Assembly: GCF_025961475.1 (NCBI RefSeq)
Contig: NZ_JAOQNS010000013.1
Coordinates: 62,001 to 126,000 of the forward strand
Direction: 5' to 3'
Source: Rhodobium gokarnense
GTDB taxonomy: Bacteria; Pseudomonadota; Alphaproteobacteria; Rhizobiales; Rhodobiaceae
Length of the DNA stretch: 64,000 nucleotides
How positions within the stretch are numbered: position 1 is the stretch's first letter; each line of letters starts with the position of its first letter. This document shows, piece after piece, positions 36,187 to 44,653 of the stretch. The notes under the pieces are model-generated. The model saw only the letters and a list, made by a program, of their open reading frames with translations, made no database searches and was not told the origin of the DNA. The position numbers were made by a program, and so were the translations under genes.

Positions 36187-37593
36187 ATGTTGTGGCATCA
36201 TCACAAAGACGCTCTGGTCCGCCATGCACGGCGGTTCGTCCGCGATACCGAGGGCAACTTTGCGGTCATCTTCGCCGCCTGCCTGCTGCCCCTCCTCCTG
36301 ATGATCGGCATGGCGACGGACTACACCTACTCCAGCCGCATTCGCAACGACCTGCAGGTCGCGGTCGACGCGGCGACCCTTGCCGCGACCAAGGCGGCGA
36401 GCGCCGGCGAGACCGACCTTGCCGAGTTGAAGCGGGTCGCCAACGAGTCCCTTCATGCCAACTTCACGGACGGCACCGCCGACGACATTGAAATCGTCGT
36501 CACCTTCGATCCGGACACCGGCGCGGTGAAGGTCGTGGCGAACACGAAAACCAATACCGCCTTCATGAAGCTCGCCCATTTCGACACGCTCGACATCCAG
36601 GTCGAAGCCGAGGCGGTCGCCGCCGGCGCCAATGCCGAGGTGGCGATGGTGCTCGACGTCACCGGCTCCATGGGCGGATCGAAGATCTCGAACCTGAAAA
36701 CCGCGGCCAAGGATCTGGTCGACACGCTGCTGGAAGCCGACGGCGAGGACAAGGGCATCAAGGTCTCCATGGTGCCCTACGCCTACTCGGTCAATATCGG
36801 CAAGGACGCCAAGTCAAAAGTAGTCGACCCCGCCGGAGACGACTGGGAAGGCTTTCTGGAAAACCTCGCCGACGTTCTTGGCGTCGACCCGGATGACGAC
36901 GGGCACGACAATGGCTGGGGCGGCCGTTGGAGTTGGGGCGGCGGCTGGGACTACAGGACCGAGGAAGAGATCTATTACGACGACGTCGTCGACAAAAAAG
37001 CCTTCCGCGACACCTATTCGTGCGTGACGGAGCGCGGCGGCGCAGAGAAGCTGAAGGACGACGATGATCTGGTCGGCAGTCCGATCCTCGACATGACCCG
37101 GAACTGCCCAAACACCGAGGTCGTGCCGCTGACGACCAACCCGTCAAAGCTGAAGACCAAGATCAATACCCTCAACGCCAATGGCGGCACGGCCGGCCAT
37201 ATCGGCCTCGCCTGGGGCTGGTACACGATCTCGCCGACCCTTGCCGATACCTTCTGGCCATCCAATCAATATTCGCCGGCGCCCTACGAGGCCGATGCGT
37301 CGCAAGACGAAAAGACGCTGAAGGTCCTGGTGCTGATGACCGACGGCGAGTTCAACACTCAGTATCTCGGCGATTCCTCCCGTAATCAGGCGCTTGATCT
37401 GTGCGACTCCATCAAGGCGAAGGACGTGCTGGTCTACACGGTCGGCTTCCAGGCGCCGAGTTCGGCGCTGCAGATGCTGAAGCAGTGCGCCACCAAGACC
37501 TCCTACTTCTTCGATGCCAACAGTGGCTCGGAGCTGATTGCGGCCTTCAACAAGATCGCCGCGGAGACCAAGAAAATGCGGCTCTCCATGTAA
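36187..37593 (+). CDS. TadG-like pilus-assembly/vWA protein
   Basis: The 468-residue protein has one N-terminal membrane helix (FAVIFAACLLPLLLMIGMA, about residues 25-45) preceded by the TadE/TadG mark DTEGNFAV. A putative Flp pilus-assembly TadE/G-like N-region follows, then a von Willebrand A domain beginning AMVLDVTGSMGG (about residue 155). It keeps a MIDAS-type DxTGS and the later LMTDGEFNT. An Asp/Gly/Trp-rich insert (about residues 235-270) is unusual and could bind calcium. No other tad genes are in the window, so it may be a free-standing cell-surface adhesin or matrix protein instead of a pilus part. A strong terminator follows. Confidence 0.85.
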   Translation: MLWHHHKDALVRHARRFVRDTEGNFAVIFAACLLPLLLMIGMATDYTYSSRIRNDLQVAVDAATLAATKAASAGETDLAELKRVANESLHANFTDGTADDIEIVVTFDPDTGAVKVVANTKTNTAFMKLAHFDTLDIQVEAEAVAAGANAEVAMVLDVTGSMGGSKISNLKTAAKDLVDTLLEADGEDKGIKVSMVPYAYSVNIGKDAKSKVVDPAGDDWEGFLENLADVLGVDPDDDGHDNGWGGRWSWGGGWDYRTEEEIYYDDVVDKKAFRDTYSCVTERGGAEKLKDDDDLVGSPILDMTRNCPNTEVVPLTTNPSKLKTKINTLNANGGTAGHIGLAWGWYTISPTLADTFWPSNQYSPAPYEADASQDEKTLKVLVLMTDGEFNTQYLGDSSRNQALDLCDSIKAKDVLVYTVGFQAPSSALQMLKQCATKTSYFFDANSGSELIAAFNKIAAETKKMRLSM

Positions 37594-37636
37594 CCGCGGC
37601 TCCCCCTCAAGGGAGACGAGGCCATGCGGTTGCCGG

Positions 37637-37667
37637 CGGGCGGGGGCCAACCCCGCCCGTCTTTTTT
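37637..37667 (+). terminator. Intrinsic terminator of the TadG-like gene
   Basis: A perfect 9-bp stem (CGGGCGGGG with CCCCGCCCG) closes a 5-base loop, followed by TCTTTTTT. It lies 44 bases after the stop codon. Confidence 0.85.
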
Positions 37668-37680
37668 CATCCGCAGTCGT

Positions 37681-38124
37681 TCAAATGGTGATGTCGACGA
37701 ACCGGCCCGGCGCAAACGCCTCTTCGGTGCCGCGTTCATTTGCCGGCGTCGAGCGGGCAAGGGCGTTCAGCTCCTGCAGCCTTGCGAGCGGCGCTTCCTC
37801 GGGATCGAAGGGTTTTTGCCGGACCTCAGCGGGCCGTTCGTCGCTTTGGGTCGCCGCCTCCTGCCGGGAGGCCGACGGCCGTTCCGCCTCGGCGGGGCCT
37901 TCGGAGGCCTGGAGCGCGCGCAATTCGGCCTGCAGCTCCTTGACCCGGTCCTCCGCGTCTTCCTTGTCGCCCTCGCAGGTGGCGCATTGCGCCTCGGTCT
38001 GCGCAGACGTGATCTCCGCGGTGATGCGGGCGATTTCCCGGGCCGTGTCCGATTGCTCACCGCCGCTTTGCTGTGGGAAGCTGGCGGATGTAAAAGCAGC
38101 GGATGAAAGAACGCCCAAGTCCAT
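37681..38124 (-). CDS. Hypothetical protein with charged coiled-coil region
   Basis: This 147-residue protein is not recognised. After a short non-charged N-terminus it has a helical, heptad-like stretch (about residues 25-75) with EIARITAEITSAQTEAQC, a CxxC (CATC) and VKELQAELRALQA. A disordered proline- and glutamate-rich tail follows. The N-terminus contains no clear signal peptide. The same region is open on the other strand in a GC-rich context, so coding is likely but not certain. It is convergent with the TadG-like gene and its terminator. Confidence 0.6.
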   Translation of the reverse strand: MDLGVLSSAAFTSASFPQQSGGEQSDTAREIARITAEITSAQTEAQCATCEGDKEDAEDRVKELQAELRALQASEGPAEAERPSASRQEAATQSDERPAEVRQKPFDPEEAPLARLQELNALARSTPANERGTEEAFAPGRFVDITI

Positions 38125-38274
38125 GGCTGCCGGTTCAAGCTCGCTACGCACTCACGGAGCCGGACCAGTCTTCGCCCGGCAAACGAGATGCAAGTGTAGC
38201 GGGCAGGACTTAACGAAATGCAGCACTGCCGCCCGCCGGACCGCGGCGGGCGCAACCAGGAGGCCGGAAAACAC

Positions 38275-39279
38275 ATGGAAAAGGTCCGCTGGGGCATCCT
38301 GTCGACGGCAAAGATCGGCCTTGAGAAGGTCATTCCCGCCATCAAGCGCTCGCGCCACGGCGTTGTGGCCGCGATCGCCTCGCGCGCACCCGGCCCCGCC
38401 GAGGAGGCCGCAAAGGCGCTCGGCATCGACACCGCCTACGGCTCCTACGAGGAACTGCTCGCCGACCCGGACATCGACGCCGTCTACAACCCGCTGCCGA
38501 ACCACCTGCATGTGCCGGTGACGCTGGCCGCGGCCCGCGCCGGCAAGCACGTCCTTTGCGAAAAGCCGATTGCGCTGACGGCGGCGGAGGCCGAGGAGCT
38601 GAAGAGCGTGCCGAAGGACCGGCTGGTGATGGAGGCTTTCATGGTGCGCTTCCATCCGCAATGGCTGCGGCTCAGGGAGCTTGTGCGCTCCGGTGCCCTC
38701 GGCGAGGTCTGGGCGGTGCAGTCGTTCTTTTCCTATTCCAACCGCAATCCGGACGACATCCGCAACAGGGCCGAGATCGGCGGCGGCGCACTCTACGATA
38801 TCGGCTGCTACCCGGTGACGGCCGGCCGGTTCGTGTTCGAAGCCGAGCCGGTGCGCGTCGTCTCGCTCGTCGAGCGGGATCCCGATTTCGGCACCGACCG
38901 GCTGTCGAGCGCGCTCATCGATTTCGGCGCCGGGCGGCGGCTCGACTTCACCGTCTCCACCCAGGCAACGCCCTATCAGCGCCTGCAGGTCGTGGGCACC
39001 AAAAAGCGGGCCGAAGTGCTCATCCCCTATAACGCACCCCAAGGCGCGGAGGCGCTGCTGCGGCTCGACGACGGCTCGACGCTCGGCGACGGCGCGGGAG
39101 TTTTGGAGACCGTGCCGGCCTCGGATCAGTATGCCGAGGAGGCGGACGCCTTCGCCCTGGCGGTGAGGGGCGAGACCGAGCTTCCCTACGGCGTCGACGA
39201 CGCCATCGCCAACATGCGCGTCCTCGATGCGCTGTTCCGGTCGGAAAAATCCAACGCGTGGGAGACGGTCGGCGGGTAG
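38275..39279 (+). CDS. Gfo/Idh/MocA family NAD(P)-dependent oxidoreductase
   Basis: The 334-residue protein has the N-terminal Rossmann fold (VRWGILSTAKIG, about residues 4-15), the family's CEKPIALTAAEAEEL motif (about 96-110) and the C-terminal alpha/beta domain with GGGALYDIGCYPV, where the catalytic Lys-Asp-His set lies in relatives. Such enzymes oxidise or reduce sugars, inositols or related alcohols; it resembles dehydrogenases of the glucose-fructose or trans-dihydrodiol type. No sugar genes are adjacent, so the substrate stays open. The start at 38275 is chosen to give the standard N-terminus. It appears to be transcribed alone. Confidence 0.92.
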   Translation: MEKVRWGILSTAKIGLEKVIPAIKRSRHGVVAAIASRAPGPAEEAAKALGIDTAYGSYEELLADPDIDAVYNPLPNHLHVPVTLAAARAGKHVLCEKPIALTAAEAEELKSVPKDRLVMEAFMVRFHPQWLRLRELVRSGALGEVWAVQSFFSYSNRNPDDIRNRAEIGGGALYDIGCYPVTAGRFVFEAEPVRVVSLVERDPDFGTDRLSSALIDFGAGRRLDFTVSTQATPYQRLQVVGTKKRAEVLIPYNAPQGAEALLRLDDGSTLGDGAGVLETVPASDQYAEEADAFALAVRGETELPYGVDDAIANMRVLDALFRSEKSNAWETVGG

Positions 39280-39281
39280 CA

Positions 39282-39429
39282 CCTCCCTTTCGATCCTACT
39301 CTCCGCGTCATTGCCGGGCTTGACCCGGCAATCCATAGGGCATTGATTTCAATAACGAAAGCCGATGTGAGTGGCGAGGCCTCATGGATCGCCGGGTCAA
39401 GCCCGGTGATGACGCGGAGTGAAGGGAGG
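39282..39429. repeat. Long imperfect inverted repeat (REP/MITE-like)
   Basis: Two arms of about 39 bases face each other, 39298-39336 and 39384-39422, each built on GCCGGGCTTGACCCGGC or its complement and flanked by CGCGTCAT/ATGACGCG. Beyond them CCTCCCTT (39282) and AAGGGAGG (39422) also pair. The words match a repeat common between genes of alphaproteobacteria. The 47-base centre is less GC-rich. It separates convergent genes. Confidence 0.75.
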
Positions 39430-39501
39430 CGCGTGCGCGAGAGCCGCGGACGCACGCTACAGAACCAGCCGCCGCGAGATGCCTTTCCTCTTGCGTAAAA
39501 G

Positions 39502-41199
39502 TCACCTCGGTACGGGCGCCGCCTTGCCCGTCGCCGCAGCTTCCGCCTCATCCAGCGGGTACCAGTACGCCGCCTTTTCGGCGTCGCGCGCGATGACCAC
39601 GAACTGGTTCGCAAACACCCGGTAGGGGTGGCTCCAGAAGCCGTCGGGCCATTTCACCCGGACCTCCGCCCGTTCCGCCGTGCCGAGGCCGACATGGACC
39701 CAGCCGGCGCTGCCGGACGCATGGCCGCCGCCGACGGCGAGCTTGCGGATCATGGAGTGGTTGCCGGTCTTGACGTTGAGGATGGCGCCGATGCCGTTGC
39801 GGTTGGGCGCGGGCTGGGCGAGGCGGATGTGCAGCCAGTTGCCGAGGGGGCGGGTGGTGTCGCCAACCCTGGCGCCGCAATTGCGAAAGACGCTGACCGG
39901 TTTGCTGCGATTGACGACGACGAGGTCGAGGGCGCCGTCGAGATTAAGGTCGACGACGGCAGCGCCCCTGCCCTTCCGCGGCAGCGCGATGCCGGCCTCT
40001 GCTCCCGCTTCGGCAAACGTGTCGTCCCAGCGGGCGAGCAGGAGGTTGTCCGGGTCGGTAGCGGCGAAATCGGGCATCGCCTCGACATTGCCCTTGGCGA
40101 TGAAGAGGTCGAGCAGGCTGTCATTGTTGATGTCGGCGAATTCGGAGTGCCAGCCGGTTGAGGGGCGCCGGTCGCCGCCGGCATAGGGCCGGTGGGCGGT
40201 GGCGCCGCGCTCAAAGGCGATGTCGCGATAGACCGGCCGGTCTTCCTCCGCCTCGCGGTCGAGGGTCTGGATCTTGGTGTCGCCCATGGAGGTCAGCGCG
40301 TATTCCGGATAGCCGTCGGCGTCGAGGTCGCCCTCGGTGATGCCCATGCCCCAGATGCGCAGCGTCTGCCAGCCGTCGGAGCGGGTGTAGAGCGTCGGCG
40401 GGCGGCCCGGCGGCACGTGCCAGAGCTGCTCCTCGCCGCCGCGGTAATATTGCCGGTCGTTGGAAACGCGCAGCGACGGCTCCCCGGAGCGGTTCCAGTC
40501 GGTAAAAAGCATGGAGAGAGCGCAGTAGCCGGGCGAGAGGGTCAGCGGGTCGCCATAGTCGGGGCGCTCGCCCGGACCGGACCGCATGAGCGCGTTGTCG
40601 TGGCAGGTGCCCCAAGGCGAGCCCGGCGCGGAGCGGTCCACATAGTTGCCGAAGGCGAGCGTCGGAAACTTTTTTTCCGCCTCCCAGATGGCGGAAAAGG
40701 CCGTCGTCCAGGCCCGGCCGCCGTCAAAAGCCCAGGCGCGGTTGGCAACAGCGAAGGAGCAGTCCGAGCCGCCCTTCAGCAAGACATTGCGGCCGAGCCG
40801 CAGGACGGCGAGGTCCATATGGCCGTCATCGTCGATGTCGAGCGGGTAGGCGCCGAGGACGTTCGTCAGATACCGCTCGCCGATGTCGAGGGCGACCGGC
40901 TCGAACTGCAATTCCCCGCCGATCTTCGAGCGGTTCCGGTAGAGTTTCGCGGCTTCCTTGCCGCCGGCAAAGAAGAGGTCGGGCTTCCTGTCGCCGTCGC
41001 AATCGAAGCTGGCAACGCCGCCGCCGACGAAGAATTCCCAGGGGCCGGTATAGCTGTGGTCGATGCCGGCGGCCTTCGCCTCCTCGTGCATGACGGGGAT
41101 GTCGGCTGTGATTTTTGCCTCGTCGGCGGCGCGGGGCGCGGAAGCTGCAAAAACCGCCAAGGTGGCGGCAAGGCAGAGACGGATCAGCGACCAGCTCAT
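39502..41199 (-). CDS. CRTAC1-like FG-GAP/VCBS repeat protein with ASPIC/UnbV domain
   Basis: The 565-residue exported protein has a signal peptide (LCLAATLAVFAASAPRA) and several FG-GAP/VCBS calcium-binding repeats of the pattern DxDxDGxxD: DCDGDRKPDLFF, DIDDDGHMDLAV, DLDADGYPEYAL, DINNDSLLDLFI and DLNLDGALDLVV. The C-terminal ASPIC/UnbV-type region contains GNWLHIRL, NRNGIGAIL and EVRVKWPDGF. It should form a beta-propeller outside the cytosol. It overlaps the upstream di-heme oxidoreductase gene by 4 bases (ATGA), so the two proteins probably act together. Confidence 0.9.
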   Translation of the reverse strand: MSWSLIRLCLAATLAVFAASAPRAADEAKITADIPVMHEEAKAAGIDHSYTGPWEFFVGGGVASFDCDGDRKPDLFFAGGKEAAKLYRNRSKIGGELQFEPVALDIGERYLTNVLGAYPLDIDDDGHMDLAVLRLGRNVLLKGGSDCSFAVANRAWAFDGGRAWTTAFSAIWEAEKKFPTLAFGNYVDRSAPGSPWGTCHDNALMRSGPGERPDYGDPLTLSPGYCALSMLFTDWNRSGEPSLRVSNDRQYYRGGEEQLWHVPPGRPPTLYTRSDGWQTLRIWGMGITEGDLDADGYPEYALTSMGDTKIQTLDREAEEDRPVYRDIAFERGATAHRPYAGGDRRPSTGWHSEFADINNDSLLDLFIAKGNVEAMPDFAATDPDNLLLARWDDTFAEAGAEAGIALPRKGRGAAVVDLNLDGALDLVVVNRSKPVSVFRNCGARVGDTTRPLGNWLHIRLAQPAPNRNGIGAILNVKTGNHSMIRKLAVGGGHASGSAGWVHVGLGTAERAEVRVKWPDGFWSHPYRVFANQFVVIARDAEKAAYWYPLDEAEAAATGKAAPVPR

Positions 41200-42641
41200 C
41201 GGGCGATCCCCAGCGTCTTCAGAAACGCAATGAGGCTTCCGCGCTCTTCGTCGCTCAAAGCCACATAGGCATCGCGCGCGGCGCGGCCGGCGCCGCCATG
41301 GGCGCGGATGGTCTCGTCGAGGGTCGTCAGGTCGCCGCGGTGGCCGTAGGGCGCCGTGTCGGCGATGCCCCAGAGTTCGGCGGTCAGGAACACGTCGGCC
41401 TCGACGAAGCGCTGGGCGAGCAACTCGTTGGCGAAATGATCGACCTGGTTGTCGGCGATGCGGTGGCGCTTCAGGTCGCCGAAGACCGGGATCAGCCAGG
41501 CGCCGCGCTCGTCGCGCTTCAGGTGCCTGGCGAAGGGCAATTGCGCGAGGTCGATGGCGCCGGGCGCTGCGACGTCCCCTTGACGTAAGGTGCCGGCCGT
41601 GTCGTTCGGGCCGGGATCGTCGAAGATCAGGCTGTTCAGCGGCAGGGTCGGCCGGTGGCACTCCGCGCAGCCGATGTCGGTAAAGACCGTCTCGCCCTTT
41701 TTCGCCGCCGCCTGCCAGGCCCCGCTCTCCGGCGTCTTTTGCTCCGGCGGCGGCAGGGTCGCCTGGAAGGCAACAAAGGCCGAGACGTCGCCGGCGCTCA
41801 TCTCGCTCAAAACCCCGTCCTCGTCGAAATCCTCCGTGCCGGTCCAGCGGGTGCCGAAGCGCTCGTCGGGCTGGATGCCGTGGTGCTGGTTGAGGGCGTT
41901 GATGGTGAACTGGCGGAGCGAGGCAAAAACGCCCTTCTGGCTGAACGGGCGGATGACGAGGTCGGTGTCGACGCCGTCGAATTCGGAGACGTCGACCGCG
42001 CCGTCCGGCGACGCCGTCAGCCTGCCGAAATCGACGCCCTTGGTGGCAAGCGCGACGGTCACCGGCTCACCTGACCGTCGCGCCGCGAGCAGCGCTGCAT
42101 GGCGCTGGGCCTTGAGGTCTGCCGTCATCTCCCGGGCGAGCAGCTCGAGCAGTCCCGAGCCGAAGAGGTGGGGGGTGCCACGCTCGTTGGAGAATTGCGG
42201 CGCGGTGCTGTCGAAGTCGGCGCTTTCAAAGCCCTCGGAGACGAAGACATTGGCGGTGAAGTCGCCGGCGCCGCCAGGTTCAGGCACGTTGTGGCAGGAG
42301 GTGCAGGCATTGGCGTCGGGCCCGAAGGTGCGCGCGAAGGTCTCGCGCACCGGCCGCTTCTTCTTGGTCGGGATGATCGCCTGGGTGGCGGCAGGCCGGC
42401 CGGCCCCGTCATGGACGGTAAAGCGGGCCTCGAACAGGATCTTGCCGTGCTCGACGACGGTCTTCAGGCGATCCCCATCGAGCGCACCGGTAACACTCTG
42501 CAGCCCCAGATGCGCCGGCATCGCCTTTTCGATCCACACCGGCTCTTCGGCCCGCGCCGCGGCGGCAAGACACACCGCAACTGCGGCCAAAAGGGCACAG
42601 CGGCCGATCCTCCCCATGGCGTTCCCGTCGTCTTTTTTCAT
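41196..42641 (-). CDS. Di-heme oxidoreductase family protein (COG3488-type)
   Basis: The 481-residue periplasmic protein has a signal peptide (CALLAAVAVCLAAAARA) and two c-type heme motifs, CTSCH (about residue 114) and CAECH (about residue 350). Other family features are HLFGSGLLELLAREM, DGVDTDLVIRPFSQKG and FALNQHHGIQ-like NALNQHHG. The family is called thiol oxidoreductase or di-heme peroxidase-like; its reaction is not settled. In other genomes it often pairs with imelysin-type iron-binding proteins, whereas here the partner is an FG-GAP protein. ATG at 42617 is an alternative start with a better ribosome site (GGGAA). Confidence 0.9.
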   Translation of the reverse strand: MKKDDGNAMGRIGRCALLAAVAVCLAAAARAEEPVWIEKAMPAHLGLQSVTGALDGDRLKTVVEHGKILFEARFTVHDGAGRPAATQAIIPTKKKRPVRETFARTFGPDANACTSCHNVPEPGGAGDFTANVFVSEGFESADFDSTAPQFSNERGTPHLFGSGLLELLAREMTADLKAQRHAALLAARRSGEPVTVALATKGVDFGRLTASPDGAVDVSEFDGVDTDLVIRPFSQKGVFASLRQFTINALNQHHGIQPDERFGTRWTGTEDFDEDGVLSEMSAGDVSAFVAFQATLPPPEQKTPESGAWQAAAKKGETVFTDIGCAECHRPTLPLNSLIFDDPGPNDTAGTLRQGDVAAPGAIDLAQLPFARHLKRDERGAWLIPVFGDLKRHRIADNQVDHFANELLAQRFVEADVFLTAELWGIADTAPYGHRGDLTTLDETIRAHGGAGRAARDAYVALSDEERGSLIAFLKTLGIAR

Positions 42642-42760
42642 TGCCCGGCATTCTAGCGACGTTTGCGGGCGATGCCAGTCACGGATGTGCGTTCGGTTTC
42701 CTTCTCGCCCGAACATGCAATAGCGTGCGGACCTCATTTCAAAAAACGGGAGACTTTTTC

Positions 42761-43702
42761 GTGACGCCATCCTTTTTGAGCTACGAGGACACCTATGACG
42801 CGCTTTCCTGGGAGGGGGCGGTGGAGGCCCTTCGGGCCGGGCATCTGCGGGCGAAGGCCGAGGTCGGCGACGTCTTTTTGGGACCCTCGGACGGCACGTT
42901 GCTTACCCGCGCGGCCTATGTCCCGGGGCTCGGCTATGGGGTCAAGGCGGTGACGGTCTTCGGCGAGAACCCGGCGCGCGGGCTGCCGACGGTGCAGGGC
43001 GCGATGTTCTTCTATGAGCCGGGCGAAGGCCGCATCGAGGCGGTAATCGACAGCCGCCTCGTCACCGAGTTCAAGACCGCCGGCGATTCCGTCCTTGGCG
43101 CGAGGCTGCTGGCGCGGCCGGACAGCAAGGAACTCCTCATCGTCGGCGCCGGCACCGTGGCGCGCAGCCTCGTCCATGCCTATTCGGCGATTTTTCCGAA
43201 GCTGGAGCGGATATCGATCTGGGCGCGCCGGGGCGAACAGGCCGAGACGCTGGCGGCCGAGTTTGCCGGCCATGCCATTAAGGTCGCCGCCGCGCCGGAC
43301 CTTGCCGCTGCCGCCAAAAAAGCCGACATCATCGCAACGGCGACCATGGCGACAGCGCCTATCCTGCGCCGCGACTGGGTCCGTCCCGGCACCCATATCG
43401 ACCTCATCGGCGCCTTCAAGCCGGACATGCGCGAGGCGGACGACGCCCTGATCGCCGAGGGCCGCCTCTTCGTCGACAGCCGCGAGACCACCATCCACCA
43501 TATCGGCGAACTGATGATGCCAATTGCCGCCGGGGTGATATCGGAGGACGCCGTCCTCGCCGACTTCTACGACCTCATCGCGGCCGGTGCACCGGGGCGC
43601 ACGGGCGATGACGAGATCACCGTCTTCAAGAACGGCGGCGGCGCCCATCTCGACCTGATGACGGCCGACTACATCGTCAGGGCCGTGAAGGACGCAGGAT
43701 AA
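42761..43702 (+). CDS. Ornithine cyclodeaminase / mu-crystallin family enzyme
   Basis: The 313-residue cytosolic protein has the NAD(P)-binding fold of the ornithine cyclodeaminase family: ELLIVGAGTVARSLV (about residues 126-140) and the DIIATATMATAPIL stretch. The N-terminal dimer domain includes VKAVTVFGENPARGLPTVQG, and THIDLIGAFKPDMREAD follows. Family members cyclise ornithine or act on other amino acids such as alanine or Delta1-pyrroline-2-carboxylate, so the exact substrate is open. It starts with GTG at 42761, with GGGAG nine bases upstream. It is divergent from the di-heme gene and convergent with the tonB-like gene (4 bases apart). Confidence 0.9.
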   Translation: MTPSFLSYEDTYDALSWEGAVEALRAGHLRAKAEVGDVFLGPSDGTLLTRAAYVPGLGYGVKAVTVFGENPARGLPTVQGAMFFYEPGEGRIEAVIDSRLVTEFKTAGDSVLGARLLARPDSKELLIVGAGTVARSLVHAYSAIFPKLERISIWARRGEQAETLAAEFAGHAIKVAAAPDLAAAAKKADIIATATMATAPILRRDWVRPGTHIDLIGAFKPDMREADDALIAEGRLFVDSRETTIHHIGELMMPIAAGVISEDAVLADFYDLIAAGAPGRTGDDEITVFKNGGGAHLDLMTADYIVRAVKDAG

Positions 43703-43706
43703 GACC

Positions 43707-44219
43707 TCACAAGCCGTACTGGTACTTCACGCGAAGGTCGAGGGCGAGCGGGCGCGAGCCGAGGATCGGCGGGCGGGGGACGACGCCGCTGGCGGCCAGC
43801 ACCGCCTGGCGGGCGTCGGCGTCGAGGGTGGCGTCGCCCGAGCTTTGCAGCATGTGGACGTTGCTGAAGGCGCCGGCCGCGTCGATGGTCAGGGCGAAGC
43901 GGGCGTTGCCGGCAAGGGCGCCCGCGGCACCGGCCGCCATGCGGCGGGCGTGGACGGCGTCGGAGACGTCTTCCAGGTAATCGTTGAGGGCGCGGCGGCG
44001 GCGGTCGGCGCGGGCGGCGCTGCTCTCGCGCGCCGGGGCCTGTTCTTCCAGGGTGATCGGCGCGGCAAGGCTCATGGCGACGTCGGGGGCGGAAAAATCG
44101 ACGACGATCATGTCGTCGCCGGCCATCTCAGTCTCGGTCGCGGGAAAGCCGCCGAGGATGAGCCAGTGGGCGGCGAGCGAGATGGCGATCGCCGCGGCGA
44201 TGCGCTCGCCGTCAGTCAC
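43707..44219 (-). CDS. TonB family energy-transducing protein
   Basis: TonB proteins transmit proton-motive force from ExbB-ExbD to outer-membrane receptors. This 170-residue protein has one N-terminal membrane helix (IAAAIAISLAAHWLIL) with the key SxxxH arrangement (SLAAHW). A charged spacer with RADRRRRALNDYLEDV follows, and the C-terminal TonB domain has ARFALTIDAAGAFSNVHMLQSSGDATLD. The spacer is short and lacks the usual long proline-rich run. It starts with GTG at 44219, overlapping the exbD stop (GTGA). No TonB-dependent receptor gene is in the window, so the served receptor must lie elsewhere. Confidence 0.88.
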   Translation of the reverse strand: MTDGERIAAAIAISLAAHWLILGGFPATETEMAGDDMIVVDFSAPDVAMSLAAPITLEEQAPARESSAARADRRRRALNDYLEDVSDAVHARRMAAGAAGALAGNARFALTIDAAGAFSNVHMLQSSGDATLDADARQAVLAASGVVPRPPILGSRPLALDLRVKYQYGL

Positions 44220-44653
44220 GGCAGTGTCTCCGGCGGGGTGCCGGCCGCGGCGTGGCGCGCCGGCTTGGTGGCGATGACGAGGCGGTCGCCGCCATTCTCG
44301 CGGATGGTGCTGACGGCGGCGAGGAACCGGCCGACGGAGGCGTCGCGGTCGGCCTTCAGGACGATCTGCATGCCGCCGGGCACTTCCCTTGCGTCCTTCA
44401 CCTTGAAGCCGAGCTCGCGCAAATCGATCGGCTCGGTGTCGGCCAGGAGGCTGCCGTCGGCACCGAGCACGATCTCCAGCGTGCGGCCGGCATAGGTGCG
44501 GGCAATCTCCGACTTCGGCAGGTTCATGTCGACGCCATGGGTGGTGAAGGCGGCGGCGATGACGAAGAAGATCAGGAGGATGAAGACCACGTCGAGGATC
44601 GGCGTGACGTCCGGCAGATTGCCGTCGCGCGGCTTTTGCCGCAGCGGGATCAT
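44216..44653 (-). CDS. exbD: Biopolymer transport protein ExbD
   Basis: The 145-residue protein has one membrane helix (DVVFILLIFFVIAAAF) whose opening contains PILDVVF, including the proton-channel aspartate of ExbD/TolR. The periplasmic domain (about residues 45-130) has VGRFLAAVSTIRENGG, typical of the family. It works with ExbB to energise TonB. Its ATG overlaps the exbB stop, and its own stop overlaps the tonB start, so the three are co-translated in fixed order. Confidence 0.93.
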   Translation of the reverse strand: MIPLRQKPRDGNLPDVTPILDVVFILLIFFVIAAAFTTHGVDMNLPKSEIARTYAGRTLEIVLGADGSLLADTEPIDLRELGFKVKDAREVPGGMQIVLKADRDASVGRFLAAVSTIRENGGDRLVIATKPARHAAAGTPPETLP

